A stretch of 64,000 nucleotides of DNA from Paenibacillus sp. FSL H8-0332 (GTDB taxonomy: Bacteria > Bacillota > Bacilli > Paenibacillales > Paenibacillaceae): the NCBI RefSeq assembly GCF_037963835.1, contig NZ_CP150145.1, positions 1,550,001 to 1,614,000 on the forward strand. Reading direction: 5' to 3'. The position numbers and the translations under genes were made by a program. Positions 52,773-60,353 of this stretch are shown in pieces. Every line of letters begins with the position of its first letter. Position 1 is the stretch's first letter. Under the pieces are notes generated by a model. That model searched no databases, was not told the DNA's origin, and saw only the letters and a list, made by a program, of their open reading frames with translations.

Positions 52773-52970
52773 AATGAAGAGCATTAATACACCAGAATTC
52801 GCGGAGTCAACCACAAAGGAACGAATGAGGTGCACTAATGCACCTGAATTCGCGGGAATCAGCCCAAAGGAGCGAATGAGGTGCACTAGTGCGCTTGAAT
52901 TTGCGGAACCAGCTTCAAAGGAGCGAATAAGGTGCACTTAATGCACCTGAAGTCGCCTCAATTCGCCGGA
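52773..52970. repeat. 51-bp tandem repeat array, family B (third array)
   Basis: Units start at 52773, 52824, 52875 and 52926, exactly 51 bases apart; the fourth is partial. Each reads AATGAGGTGCACT.ATGCACC or close to it, then TGAATTCGCGG, and ends CAAAGGAGCG. The GGTGCAC..GTGCACC core is itself an inverted repeat. With the xylH terminator and the palindrome at 52703, this accounts for the 400-base gap before the copper protein gene; no gene is present. Confidence 0.85.
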
Positions 52971-53013
52971 TCCCCGAAGCAGGCGGATGGGTAAGAGGGC
53001 TGATCCACGCCGC

Positions 53014-53400
53014 CTACTCCACAATAATCTTAGCGGTCATTCCGCTGTGGCCGGAGCCGCACATGATGGCACAGGTCATCTCGAAGGTTCCGGCTTCCTC
53101 GGGCAGGACAACCTGCGAGGCGTTCTTGGCATCCAGCCGCAGCTTCATCTCCGGAATCAGTATGCCGTGATTGCCGCTCTCATTTTCGAAGATGATTTTG
53201 ACAGGGACGCCCTTCTTCAAATGGTATTCCGGCTGGTCAAAGCTATAATTGGTGGCCGTAATCACGAGTTCTTCCTCCGCTGTCAGATTGCTCCCGGCTG
53301 CTGCATTGTTAGCGCTGTCAGAATTACTGTTGTTACTTCCACAGGCCGTTAGCAGAAGCGCAAATATAATAGAACAAAGAATGGCCGACTTCCTGATCAT
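53014..53400 (-). CDS. Cu-A-type cupredoxin lipoprotein
   Basis: A 128-residue exported lipoprotein. The signal peptide ends in a lipobox with Cys20 (LLTAC), followed by a Ser/Asn-rich linker (about 21-40) and one cupredoxin domain. The copper ligands of cytochrome oxidase subunit II are all here with the exact spacing: His78, Cys110, Cys114, His118 and Met121 (CAIMCGSGHSGM). It lacks the membrane helices of a real subunit II, and no other oxidase gene is nearby. It may carry electrons or copper at the outer membrane face. I set the start at MIRKSA because GAGGAGG lies six bases upstream; two earlier Met codons are possible. An inverted repeat lies upstream at 53448. Confidence 0.85.
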   Translation of the reverse strand: MIRKSAILCSIIFALLLTACGSNNSNSDSANNAAAGSNLTAEEELVITATNYSFDQPEYHLKKGVPVKIIFENESGNHGILIPEMKLRLDAKNASQVVLPEEAGTFEMTCAIMCGSGHSGMTAKIIVE

Positions 53401-53447
53401 ATGCATCCTCCTCATCTACTTGGACAGTTGACCTTAGCATAGCCTAT

Positions 53448-53471
53448 ATTGGTCAAGTTGTCTTGATCAAT
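53448..53471. promoter_or_regulatory. Inverted repeat upstream of the copper protein gene
   Basis: ATTGGTCAAG-TTGT-CTTGATCAAT, 10-base arms with one mismatch. It lies 48 bases upstream of the cupredoxin start and about 170 bases upstream of the divergent GGDEF gene. The binding protein is unknown. Confidence 0.45.
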
Positions 53472-53640
53472 CTATGAAAATGAGTTTAACCGCCGTCGTT
53501 ATCTCGACTGCAAACTTTGTCGAATTTTGCAAAAATATGATGCAAAAGAGTTTAAAATTAATTATAATTAAGCCTAATATAATTAAAGCTTCATATTATT
53601 CGGCTAGAAGCAGGGGAGTCAGATTATTATAGAATACGCG

Positions 53641-54774
53641 TTGCAAAGTGCAGAGAGATGGCACCGGAGAATACTGTACGGCTACTGGATCATCGTACTC
53701 TGTCTGCTGCTCGCCCAGTTCCTGTATATGCTGTACTCCCGTTCTGATGAGATGCAGACGATTTTTAGTCCCGGCAAAGGCCATGTGTTCATAGTCTGCA
53801 ACCTGATTATTATCCTGGCTATGGCTGCTGCCGAGGTCTGGCTGCGCCGCTCGCCCCGTTATCATAAGCAGGCAGTTGTGGTCTGCAGCTTCATGGTTTC
53901 CTATCTGATGTATTTTGTGCTGGAGCCTTATGTAGACGGTGCCCAGATGACGCTGATGATGCCCCTTATGCTGGCCCTCATCTATTTCGACCAGCGGCTG
54001 CTGTACTCGCTTGGGGCATTCAGTATTGCATTCTACGCAGGGGTCTACTTTGGGCTTGAACGGCCGCTGCTTGGCAAGCCGCTGCTGGAGTTTGTGCTAG
54101 TGGAGTGTGTGTATGTCGTCTTCGCCCTGACGGCGCAGGCGGTGATCCTCCGTGGCCGCGAGACCCGCGAATATCTGGAGCAGCTCACCAGGTCGGAGCA
54201 GGAGCTGATGGTGGAGCGGGCGATTTCGGACAAGCTGCTGAAAATAGACGCGTTAACAGGCCTGTATAATCACAAGACGTTCCATGAATATCTGGATTCG
54301 CTGCTGGAGCAGTGTGAGAGCAACGGGCTGAGGCTGCAGCTTGCGTTAATTGACATCGACAATTTCAAGCAGGTCAATGACAAATACGGACACTGGGTGG
54401 GCGATCTTGTGCTCAAAGAGGTGGCGGCTAAGATGGGCAGCCTGATCGGGTTGAATGACTTCGCGGCAAGATATGGCGGGGAAGAATTCGCAGTGATTTT
54501 TACGGATAAAAGCTTTCAGGAAGCCTACGCTGCTGTCGAGCAAATGCGTCTCAGCATTGCCGCCATGTGCCATCCGTATGCCGGAAACAAGCCCATTACT
54601 GTCAGTATCGGACTGTGTCACTATAAGCTTGGAGACGGCAAGGAGCTGCTGTTCCGCAAGACGGATGATTCGCTGTATACGGCCAAGCGTGGCGGGAAAA
54701 ATGCTGTGGTGACCTCTGCGGTCACTTCCGGTGAAGGACATAAACTTACAGAAAACCCCCAAATTCCGATATAA
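53641..54774 (+). CDS. Membrane diguanylate cyclase (GGDEF)
   Basis: About 377 residues. The first 190 form five or six membrane helices, followed by a short coiled stalk. The GGDEF domain (about 205-365) has DALTGLYNHKTF and RYGGEEFAVIF. GGEEF is a catalytically competent variant, so c-di-GMP synthesis is expected. The N-terminal membrane sensor resembles 5TM/MASE-type modules of unknown ligand. The start is uncertain: the listed TTG has no ribosome site nearby. AGGGGAG at 53612-53618 is ideally spaced for an in-frame ATT at 53626, and there is no ATG before the first membrane helix. The listed start is a conservative choice. Confidence 0.85.
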   Translation: MQSAERWHRRILYGYWIIVLCLLLAQFLYMLYSRSDEMQTIFSPGKGHVFIVCNLIIILAMAAAEVWLRRSPRYHKQAVVVCSFMVSYLMYFVLEPYVDGAQMTLMMPLMLALIYFDQRLLYSLGAFSIAFYAGVYFGLERPLLGKPLLEFVLVECVYVVFALTAQAVILRGRETREYLEQLTRSEQELMVERAISDKLLKIDALTGLYNHKTFHEYLDSLLEQCESNGLRLQLALIDIDNFKQVNDKYGHWVGDLVLKEVAAKMGSLIGLNDFAARYGGEEFAVIFTDKSFQEAYAAVEQMRLSIAAMCHPYAGNKPITVSIGLCHYKLGDGKELLFRKTDDSLYTAKRGGKNAVVTSAVTSGEGHKLTENPQIPI

Positions 54775-54793
54775 ACCGGGAGCTGGGGGTTTC
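54752..54793. terminator. Terminator between the convergent GGDEF and YvlD-like genes
   Basis: AAACCCCCA pairs with TGGGGGTTT. It overlaps the last codons of the GGDEF gene. T follows better on the minus strand (TTTTC), so it probably serves both genes. Confidence 0.65.
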
Positions 54794-54817
54794 AATGTCT
54801 GCACGGGCCTGGCGACG

Positions 54818-55165
54818 TTATTTACCTGCTTCAAACGGAGTGGATACCGGCAGGAAGAGGTCGATGATCCCGATGACCAGTGCGGCAAGCAGGGCACCAA
54901 GCACCGAGACACTGACACCGCTGACGACAAACTGCGCAATCCAGATGACCAGGGCGCTGACTAGGAAGCCGACGATACCGCGTCCGAAGGGCGTTGTTTT
55001 TTTGCCGAAAATGCCTTCAACGACCCAGCCGAGCAGAGCGATCACCAGAGCAAGCATGAATGCGCTCCAGAATCCCCCGACCGTGAACTGCGGAACAATC
55101 CAGCCGACCACCATCAGCACGATTGCAGCGACCACGAACCGTACTACATGAGCTAAGAATCTCAA
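54818..55165 (-). CDS. Small four-helix membrane protein, YvlD / phage-holin-4 superfamily
   Basis: A 115-residue protein with four hydrophobic helices and blocks of the YvlD type (GWIVPQFTVGGFWSAFMLALV-like, LLGWVVEGIFGKKTTPFGRG). Members are labelled phage holin family by homology but are common chromosomal proteins. In Bacillus, yvlD belongs to a cell-envelope stress operon. No phage genes are near, so lysis is unlikely. I placed the start at the TTG at 55165, eight bases after a perfect AAAGGAGG; the longer frame to 55255 has no such site. Function is unknown. Confidence 0.75.
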   Translation of the reverse strand: MRFLAHVVRFVVAAIVLMVVGWIVPQFTVGGFWSAFMLALVIALLGWVVEGIFGKKTTPFGRGIVGFLVSALVIWIAQFVVSGVSVSVLGALLAALVIGIIDLFLPVSTPFEAGK

Positions 55166-55317
55166 TGAACTAACCTCCTTTGGCGTTCGCTTAAGGATAT
55201 GTGCGTTGTTATTGTGGCCCGAAGCCGGTTTTCTATGCCCTGAAATCATACCCAAATAGCGAAAATGGGCTAAATTAGGTATAATGGTTCCATCTATGAA
55301 GGGAGCTGTGACAGTAA

Positions 55318-57684
55318 TTGGACGACAAAATTTTGCATACGCTTGAATATCGCAAGATTTTAAATAAATTGATGCAGTATACGCAGACGCCGATGGGACG
55401 GCTGACCGCCGAGCTCCTGAAGCCTTCCGGTGATTTCGAAGGGGTGAAGAAGCTCCTTCAGGCTACGGATGAGGCGGTAAATGTGGACCGGTTGAAGGGA
55501 ATTCCTTCATTCGGAGGCGTGACCGATATCCGGCCCGCGCTGAAGCGTGCATCAATTGGCGGGATGCTGGGCACGGCAGAGCTGCTTGCGGTAGGTAACA
55601 CGATTGGCGGGGCCCGCCGGGTGAAGCGGTTCATCCATGCCATGCATGACGATGAGAGCATTCCTACCCTCTTCGCACAGAGCGATCTGCTGTCGGAGCA
55701 AAAGCATGTCGAGGATGCCATCCGCATGTGTATTGACGAGAACGCCGATGTAATGGATTCGGCGAGCACGGAGCTTGCCACCCTCCGCCGCGAGCTGCGC
55801 GGGGGAGAGACGCGCATCCGTGAGAAGCTGGATTCGATGATCCGCTCGTCTTCGGTCTCGAAGATGCTGCAGGATCAGCTTGTGACGATCCGTGGTGACC
55901 GGTTCGTCATTCCGGTCAAGGCAGAGTACCGCGCCCACTTCGGCGGTATTGTGCACGACCAGTCGGGCTCAGGGGCAACGCTGTTCATCGAGCCGGAATC
56001 CATTGTGGCGATGAACAACAAGCTGCGGGAGACACGGCTGCGCGAAGAACGTGAGATCGAGATCATTCTGCACCGGCTGACTGCGCTGGTCGGCGATATT
56101 GCCGAGGAGATGGCTTATGATATCGATATTCTCGGCGAGCTGGACTTCATCTTCGCCAAGGCGCGTCTTGCACGCGACCTGAAGGCTACCCAGCCGCGGA
56201 TGAATGACCGCGGATACCTGCGCCTGCGCAAGGGCCGCCATCCGCTAATTCCGGCCGAGCAGGTTGTGCCGCTGGATGTGGAGCTGGGGAATGATTACAG
56301 CTCTATCATCGTGACCGGACCGAATACGGGCGGGAAGACGGTGACCTTGAAGACGATTGGACTGCTCAGCCTGATGGCCATGTCGGGCCTCTTCATTCCG
56401 GCCGAGGAAGGCAGTCAGCTGTGTGTCTTCGATGCGATCTACGCCGACATCGGCGATGAGCAGAGCATTGAGCAGAGCCTGAGTACCTTCTCCAGCCATA
56501 TGACGAATATTATATCCATTCTGAAGCGGATGACACCGAAGAGTCTGATTCTGCTCGATGAGGTCGGTGCAGGAACAGATCCGGCCGAAGGCTCCGCGCT
56601 GGCGATAGCAATTCTGGAGAATATTCACCGGACGGAATCCCGGATGGTTGCCACTACACATTACAGTGAACTGAAGGCATACGCTTATGAACGGGCAGGC
56701 GTTATTAACGCCAGCATGGAATTCGATGTGCAGAGCCTGAGCCCTACTTACCGGCTGCTGGTCGGTGTACCCGGACGAAGCAATGCGTTTGCCATTGCTG
56801 AACGCCTAGGGATGCCAAGTGCGATCCTTGAGCATGCGCGCGGCGAAGTGAAGGAAGAAGATATGCGCGTTGAGCATATGATTGCTTCCCTTGAGGAGAA
56901 CCGCCTCACTGCAGAGAACGAACGCATACGGGCAGAAGAGATTCGCCGTGAAGCGGAGGAATTCCGCAAGCGGCAGCAGCTGGAGCTGGAGAAGCTGGAA
57001 GGCCAGCGCGACAAACGTCTCGAGAAAGCAGAGAAGGATGCCACCGAACTTCTGGCCAAGGCTCGTAAGGAAGTCGAGGAAATTATCACTGGCCTCCGCC
57101 GTCTGGCGCTGGAGGAAGGCGCATCCGTCAAGGAGCATAAGCTGATCGAAGCGCGCCGCCGGCTGGATGAAGCAGAGCCTGCACCGCGCAAGAAGGCTGT
57201 GCCGCGCAGCACGGTCAAGGCGCCGCGTAAGATTCAGCCAGGGGATGAAGTCAAGGTAGCGAATGTGAATCAGAAGGGCCTTGTGGTTGAGCTGAGCGGT
57301 ACCAAGGAAGCTGTTGTACAGTTCGGTATCATGAAGATGAAGGTCAATCTGAGTGATCTGGAGTTCCTGGCTTCCGCACCGGATGCTCCTCCGCCGGCTC
57401 TGCGCAGGGCCACAACGGTCAAGCGCACACGTGATGAGAATATCCGTAATGAGCTTGATTTGCGCGGTGCGAATCTGGAGGAGGCTATTATGGAGACAGA
57501 CCGCTTCATCGACGAAGCTTTTCTCGGCAATCTGGGGCAGATCTCCATTATCCACGGCAAGGGGACGGGGGTCCTGCGGACAGGAATTCAGGAATACCTT
57601 CGCAAGCACAAGCATGTCAAGAGCTATCGGCTCGGGAACTACAATGAAGGCGGCGCGGGTGTGACAGTGGCTGAACTGGAGTAG
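55318..57684 (+). CDS. mutS2: Endonuclease / ribosome-rescue factor MutS2
   Basis: A 788-residue MutS2. The clamp/lever region occupies about 1-300 (no mismatch-recognition domain). The ATPase has Walker A GPNTGGKT near 333, ADIGDEQSIEQSLSTFSSHM and Walker B LILLDEVGAGTDP. A charged coiled coil spans about 510-640, then a KOW-like linker (PGDEVKVANVNQKG). The C-terminal Smr nuclease domain (about 710-788) has LDLRG and HGKGTGVLR. Family members suppress recombination and, in Bacillus, bind collided ribosomes. Translation starts at TTG (MDDKILHTLEY); GAAGGGAG is 12 bases upstream, rather far. TATAAT at 55280 marks its promoter. Confidence 0.95.
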   Translation: MDDKILHTLEYRKILNKLMQYTQTPMGRLTAELLKPSGDFEGVKKLLQATDEAVNVDRLKGIPSFGGVTDIRPALKRASIGGMLGTAELLAVGNTIGGARRVKRFIHAMHDDESIPTLFAQSDLLSEQKHVEDAIRMCIDENADVMDSASTELATLRRELRGGETRIREKLDSMIRSSSVSKMLQDQLVTIRGDRFVIPVKAEYRAHFGGIVHDQSGSGATLFIEPESIVAMNNKLRETRLREEREIEIILHRLTALVGDIAEEMAYDIDILGELDFIFAKARLARDLKATQPRMNDRGYLRLRKGRHPLIPAEQVVPLDVELGNDYSSIIVTGPNTGGKTVTLKTIGLLSLMAMSGLFIPAEEGSQLCVFDAIYADIGDEQSIEQSLSTFSSHMTNIISILKRMTPKSLILLDEVGAGTDPAEGSALAIAILENIHRTESRMVATTHYSELKAYAYERAGVINASMEFDVQSLSPTYRLLVGVPGRSNAFAIAERLGMPSAILEHARGEVKEEDMRVEHMIASLEENRLTAENERIRAEEIRREAEEFRKRQQLELEKLEGQRDKRLEKAEKDATELLAKARKEVEEIITGLRRLALEEGASVKEHKLIEARRRLDEAEPAPRKKAVPRSTVKAPRKIQPGDEVKVANVNQKGLVVELSGTKEAVVQFGIMKMKVNLSDLEFLASAPDAPPPALRRATTVKRTRDENIRNELDLRGANLEEAIMETDRFIDEAFLGNLGQISIIHGKGTGVLRTGIQEYLRKHKHVKSYRLGNYNEGGAGVTVAELE

Positions 57685-57716
57685 CGCCCATAGTCCGGCA
57701 GGGAAGAGGGAGAAGT

Positions 57717-58136
57717 GTGCAGGATAATATTGATCTTTTGCTGGAACATCCGCTGGGGGCGCTGCTAGGCTACTTCACTGTCGCCATATTGGGGCTGGTC
57801 GTATTCCTGTCCTTCTTCGAAATGGTGACGAAATACAACTGCTGGGAAGAAATCCGCAAGGGGAATGTGTCCGTAGCTATGGCAACCGGAGGCAAAATCT
57901 TCGGAATCTGCAACATCTTACGCTTCAGCATTGAAGCGGGGGCATCGATCTATGAGACGATGAAGTGGTCGGTTGTAGGCTTTTTGCTGCTGCTGCTTGC
58001 TTACTTCCTGTTCGAGTTTTTTACTCCGGTCTTTTCAATTGATGAAGAGATTGCTGCGGATAACCGGGCCGTAGGACTGACAGCCATGCTGCTCTCCATA
58101 TCCTTGTCCTATGTGATCGGCGCGGCCATATTCTGA
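57717..58136 (+). CDS. DUF350 membrane protein
   Basis: A 139-residue protein with four membrane helices in two similar halves, as in the DUF350 family (KIFGICNILRFSIEAG near the middle). The GTG start overlaps a GAGGGAGAAG ribosome site region, 33 bases after mutS2, so it is likely cotranscribed with it. DUF350 proteins have no firm function. A 26-residue membrane peptide and a zinc-ribbon protein follow in the same direction at short spacing. Confidence 0.75.
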   Translation: MQDNIDLLLEHPLGALLGYFTVAILGLVVFLSFFEMVTKYNCWEEIRKGNVSVAMATGGKIFGICNILRFSIEAGASIYETMKWSVVGFLLLLLAYFLFEFFTPVFSIDEEIAADNRAVGLTAMLLSISLSYVIGAAIF

Positions 58137-58152
58137 ATTAGGGGGCAGGGAG

Positions 58153-58233
58153 ATGAAGCTGCTGGTTAGGATTCTGTTTTTTTCAGCCCTGGCTTTTATA
58201 GCGGCCGGCATTATATATTTAACGGTGAATTGA
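58153..58233 (+). CDS. Small membrane peptide, 26 residues
   Basis: ATGAAGCTGCTG.. reads MKLLVRILFFSALAFIAAGI followed by IYLTVN and a stop: a basic start and one hydrophobic helix. AGGGGGCAGGGAG lies immediately upstream, with AGGGGG seven bases from the ATG. It sits in a 130-base gap between the DUF350 and zinc-ribbon genes and starts 17 bases after the former. It is too small for usual gene callers. Translation is plausible from the ribosome site and composition; conservation would settle it. Confidence 0.5.
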   Translation: MKLLVRILFFSALAFIAAGIIYLTVN

Positions 58234-58266
58234 ACCGAATGTGAGTAAGCGAAGGAGATTATACAG

Positions 58267-58812
58267 ATGGAGACAACAGTTTGCCCATGGTGCCATACCG
58301 AGATTGTATGGGATGAGGAGTTTGGACCCGAGGATACCTGTCCTCATTGCAATAACGAGCTTAGCGGCTACCGCACAGTGACGATAGGTGCAGAGGATCT
58401 GGAGGATGAAGAGCCGGATACGCAGGAAGCCTCCGGGGAGGAAGAGATCAGCGACGAGAACCTGTGGGATGACGACGACAAGGATAGCGTGGTGCCTGTA
58501 TGGGGTACGCTGAGCCAGTTCGGCGATGACTATGACCTGAAGCGTTATGAGGACAAGGTCTCAGGCTTGCTGGCTGCCCAGCTGGAAGCGCCGGAATGCC
58601 CGCAATGCCATGAGCTGATGCTTCACTCCGGTACGCAGCAGGTAGACGGGTTCACTCCGGCAACGCCGGAAGCGCTGGCTGGCGCAGCGGTGCTGAAGCC
58701 TCCCTTCGCGCTGAATGTGTACGTCTGCCCTTCCTGCTTCCATGTGCAGCATAGTCTGGCGCAGGAAGACCGCATCCAGCTTGTCCGCAATCTGAGCACC
58801 TCCGCCGAATAA
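58267..58812 (+). CDS. Zinc-ribbon protein of unknown function
   Basis: A 181-residue soluble protein. CPWCHTEIVWDEE..CPHC forms an N-terminal zinc ribbon. A very acidic middle (about 40-80, DEEPDTQEASGEEE, DDDDKDS) follows, and a second set of CxxC pairs (CPQCHELM at about 113 and CPSCFHV at about 156) could bind another zinc. The family is unknown to me. The ATG follows GCGAAGGAG. It is tightly placed after the mutS2-DUF350 cluster and before an MFS gene, and may belong to the same transcript. Confidence 0.7.
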   Translation: METTVCPWCHTEIVWDEEFGPEDTCPHCNNELSGYRTVTIGAEDLEDEEPDTQEASGEEEISDENLWDDDDKDSVVPVWGTLSQFGDDYDLKRYEDKVSGLLAAQLEAPECPQCHELMLHSGTQQVDGFTPATPEALAGAAVLKPPFALNVYVCPSCFHVQHSLAQEDRIQLVRNLSTSAE

Positions 58813-58892
58813 AGATCGGATTCATGCTTTCCCTGCCTTCTGGACATGTTAGTGATAGATGAAGTGTCTTAGGACGAGCAGGGAGGGCTGGC

Positions 58893-60107
58893 ATGAGAGG
58901 TTCAGAACGGGGACAGGCGGCGCTGCTGCTGGCTGTAGGCGGGCTATACCTGCTGGCTACAGTACTTGCAGGGACGTTCCTCAACGTATATCTGTGGAAA
59001 AGCCGGCAGAACTTCGCCATGATCGGCTGGTTCACCGTGGCCCAGCAGATTGCCGTGGGTCTCAGTTTTTGGCTCGGCGGCAAGTGGGTGAAAGAGCATA
59101 ACAAAATGAATGCCCTACGGCTGGGAATTGCCGTATCGGGCTTTTTTTATTTGCTGGTGCTGTGGCTGCAAGGAGAAACGGTGCATTTTATTTGGCCGCT
59201 GGGCGGGGTCCTCGGACTATCCATCGGGCTGTATTGGCTGGCGTTCAATATTGTATTCTTCGAGATTACGGACGTGAGCAACCGCGATTTCTATAACGGG
59301 TGGATGGGTCTGCTGGGTTCTCTGACGGGAATAGCCGGACCCTGGGTGTCCGGCTGGATGATCTCCCGCTGGCAAGGCGGACAAGGCTACCGCATGGTAT
59401 TCATACTGTCGCTCTGTATCTATGGGGTGGCTGCTGTGCTCAGCTTCGGCCTGCGCAAACGGCCGCGCGGCGAAGCCTATCTCTGGCTGGAGCCCTGGCA
59501 TGAGCTTACCCGCAGGCGCAGTCCTTGGCGGCCAGTTGCGGCGGCGCTAGTGTTCCAGGGCATCCGGGAAGGCGTATTCTCCTTCCTGATCGGTCTGCTC
59601 GTCTACATTGCAGCACAGGAGGAGAGCAAGCTGGGACAGTTTGCTCTGCTGACCTCTGCTGTATCCCTGATCAGTTATTACGCGGCTGGCAGATGGTTCA
59701 AGCCCCGTGCCCGGCTCGGCGGTATGCTGGCAGGCAGTCTGCTGCTCATCGCCTTCCTTCTTCCGCTGCTGTGGAAGGTGAACTTTACGACCCTCCTAAT
59801 CATGGGGATAGGGACCTCGCTCTGCCTGCCGCTCTACATGCTGCCGATGCTGTCCACCAGCTTCGACCTGATGGGAGTGTCCGAGGAGAGCGCCGCCAAA
59901 CGCGTGGAGCTGGTAGTACTCAGGGAGCTTAGCCTGATGAGCGGCCGCCTCCTCGGCCTGCTGATCTTCATCGCGGTGTTGTCACAGAGTCAGTCTCTGC
60001 GCACCATCACGCTGCTCATGCTGGTGCTGGGCGCAGCACCGCTGGGAAGTTGGGTGGTGGTGCGGGGGTTGCTTAGTTCAAAATGTTCACAAAATGAACA
60101 ATATTAA
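58893..60107 (+). CDS. MFS transporter
   Basis: A 404-residue protein with about twelve membrane helices in two sets of six. The loop between halves (about 185-205) contains RKRPRGEAYLWLEPWHELTRR. The family is a YfkF/permease-like MFS group common in Bacillales; substrate unknown. The ATG follows AGGGAGGGC. The coding sequence ends with a short Asn/Gln tail, and no clear terminator follows before the riboswitch leader begins about 95 bases on. Confidence 0.75.
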   Translation: MRGSERGQAALLLAVGGLYLLATVLAGTFLNVYLWKSRQNFAMIGWFTVAQQIAVGLSFWLGGKWVKEHNKMNALRLGIAVSGFFYLLVLWLQGETVHFIWPLGGVLGLSIGLYWLAFNIVFFEITDVSNRDFYNGWMGLLGSLTGIAGPWVSGWMISRWQGGQGYRMVFILSLCIYGVAAVLSFGLRKRPRGEAYLWLEPWHELTRRRSPWRPVAAALVFQGIREGVFSFLIGLLVYIAAQEESKLGQFALLTSAVSLISYYAAGRWFKPRARLGGMLAGSLLLIAFLLPLLWKVNFTTLLIMGIGTSLCLPLYMLPMLSTSFDLMGVSEESAAKRVELVVLRELSLMSGRLLGLLIFIAVLSQSQSLRTITLLMLVLGAAPLGSWVVVRGLLSSKCSQNEQY

Positions 60108-60199
60108 ATGATTCAATTATAGGGTATTATTGCCAAGGTAAGTACAGATTGTAATTGAAGTGATTTACAAATGATTTCTCTTGAAATAACCATTAGAAC

Positions 60200-60293
60200 T
60201 AAAAAGGCAAACCTGTACGAAAGTCAGGGACGCAAAGCCACGGGCCTTACCACAGGGCGGGAGACACCCATCTGTGAATGGTAGCCGGGCCGC
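60200..60293 (+). promoter_or_regulatory. Cyclic di-GMP-I (GEMM-I) riboswitch
   Basis: The hallmark core is present: AGGCAAACCTGTACGAAAG with the GAAA tetraloop, then GGGACGCAAAGCC, the tetraloop-receptor/ligand-binding segment. The second stem ACCACAGG..CATCTGTGAATGGT and the closing GGTAGCCGGGCC follow. All landmark nucleotides of class I are recognisable. It lies 60 bases upstream of a very large surface protein gene. Two GGDEF proteins elsewhere in the window could supply the ligand. Confidence 0.95.
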
Positions 60294-60312
60294 TCTTTCC
60301 GGTGGTTTTTTT
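60289..60312 (+). terminator. Riboswitch expression platform, probable terminator
   Basis: GCCGC can pair with GTGGT (two G-U) around an eight-base loop, followed by seven T. It overlaps the 3' edge of the riboswitch (GCCGGGCC), so ligand binding and terminator formation may compete. The stem is short, so whether the switch is ON or OFF is not decided. Confidence 0.6.
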
Positions 60313-60353
60313 GCGCCTTTTTTTAATGAATTGTAATTGAGCGGAGGTCTTTT

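Noticed and set aside
52773..52970. CRISPR-like regular spacing in the 51-bp arrays
   Set aside because: The whole unit, not just a short repeat, is conserved. There are no unique spacers of constant length and no cas genes.
54818..55165. Phage holin and hence a prophage remnant
   Set aside because: The protein is a YvlD-type chromosomal membrane protein; no integrase, endolysin or structural phage gene is near.
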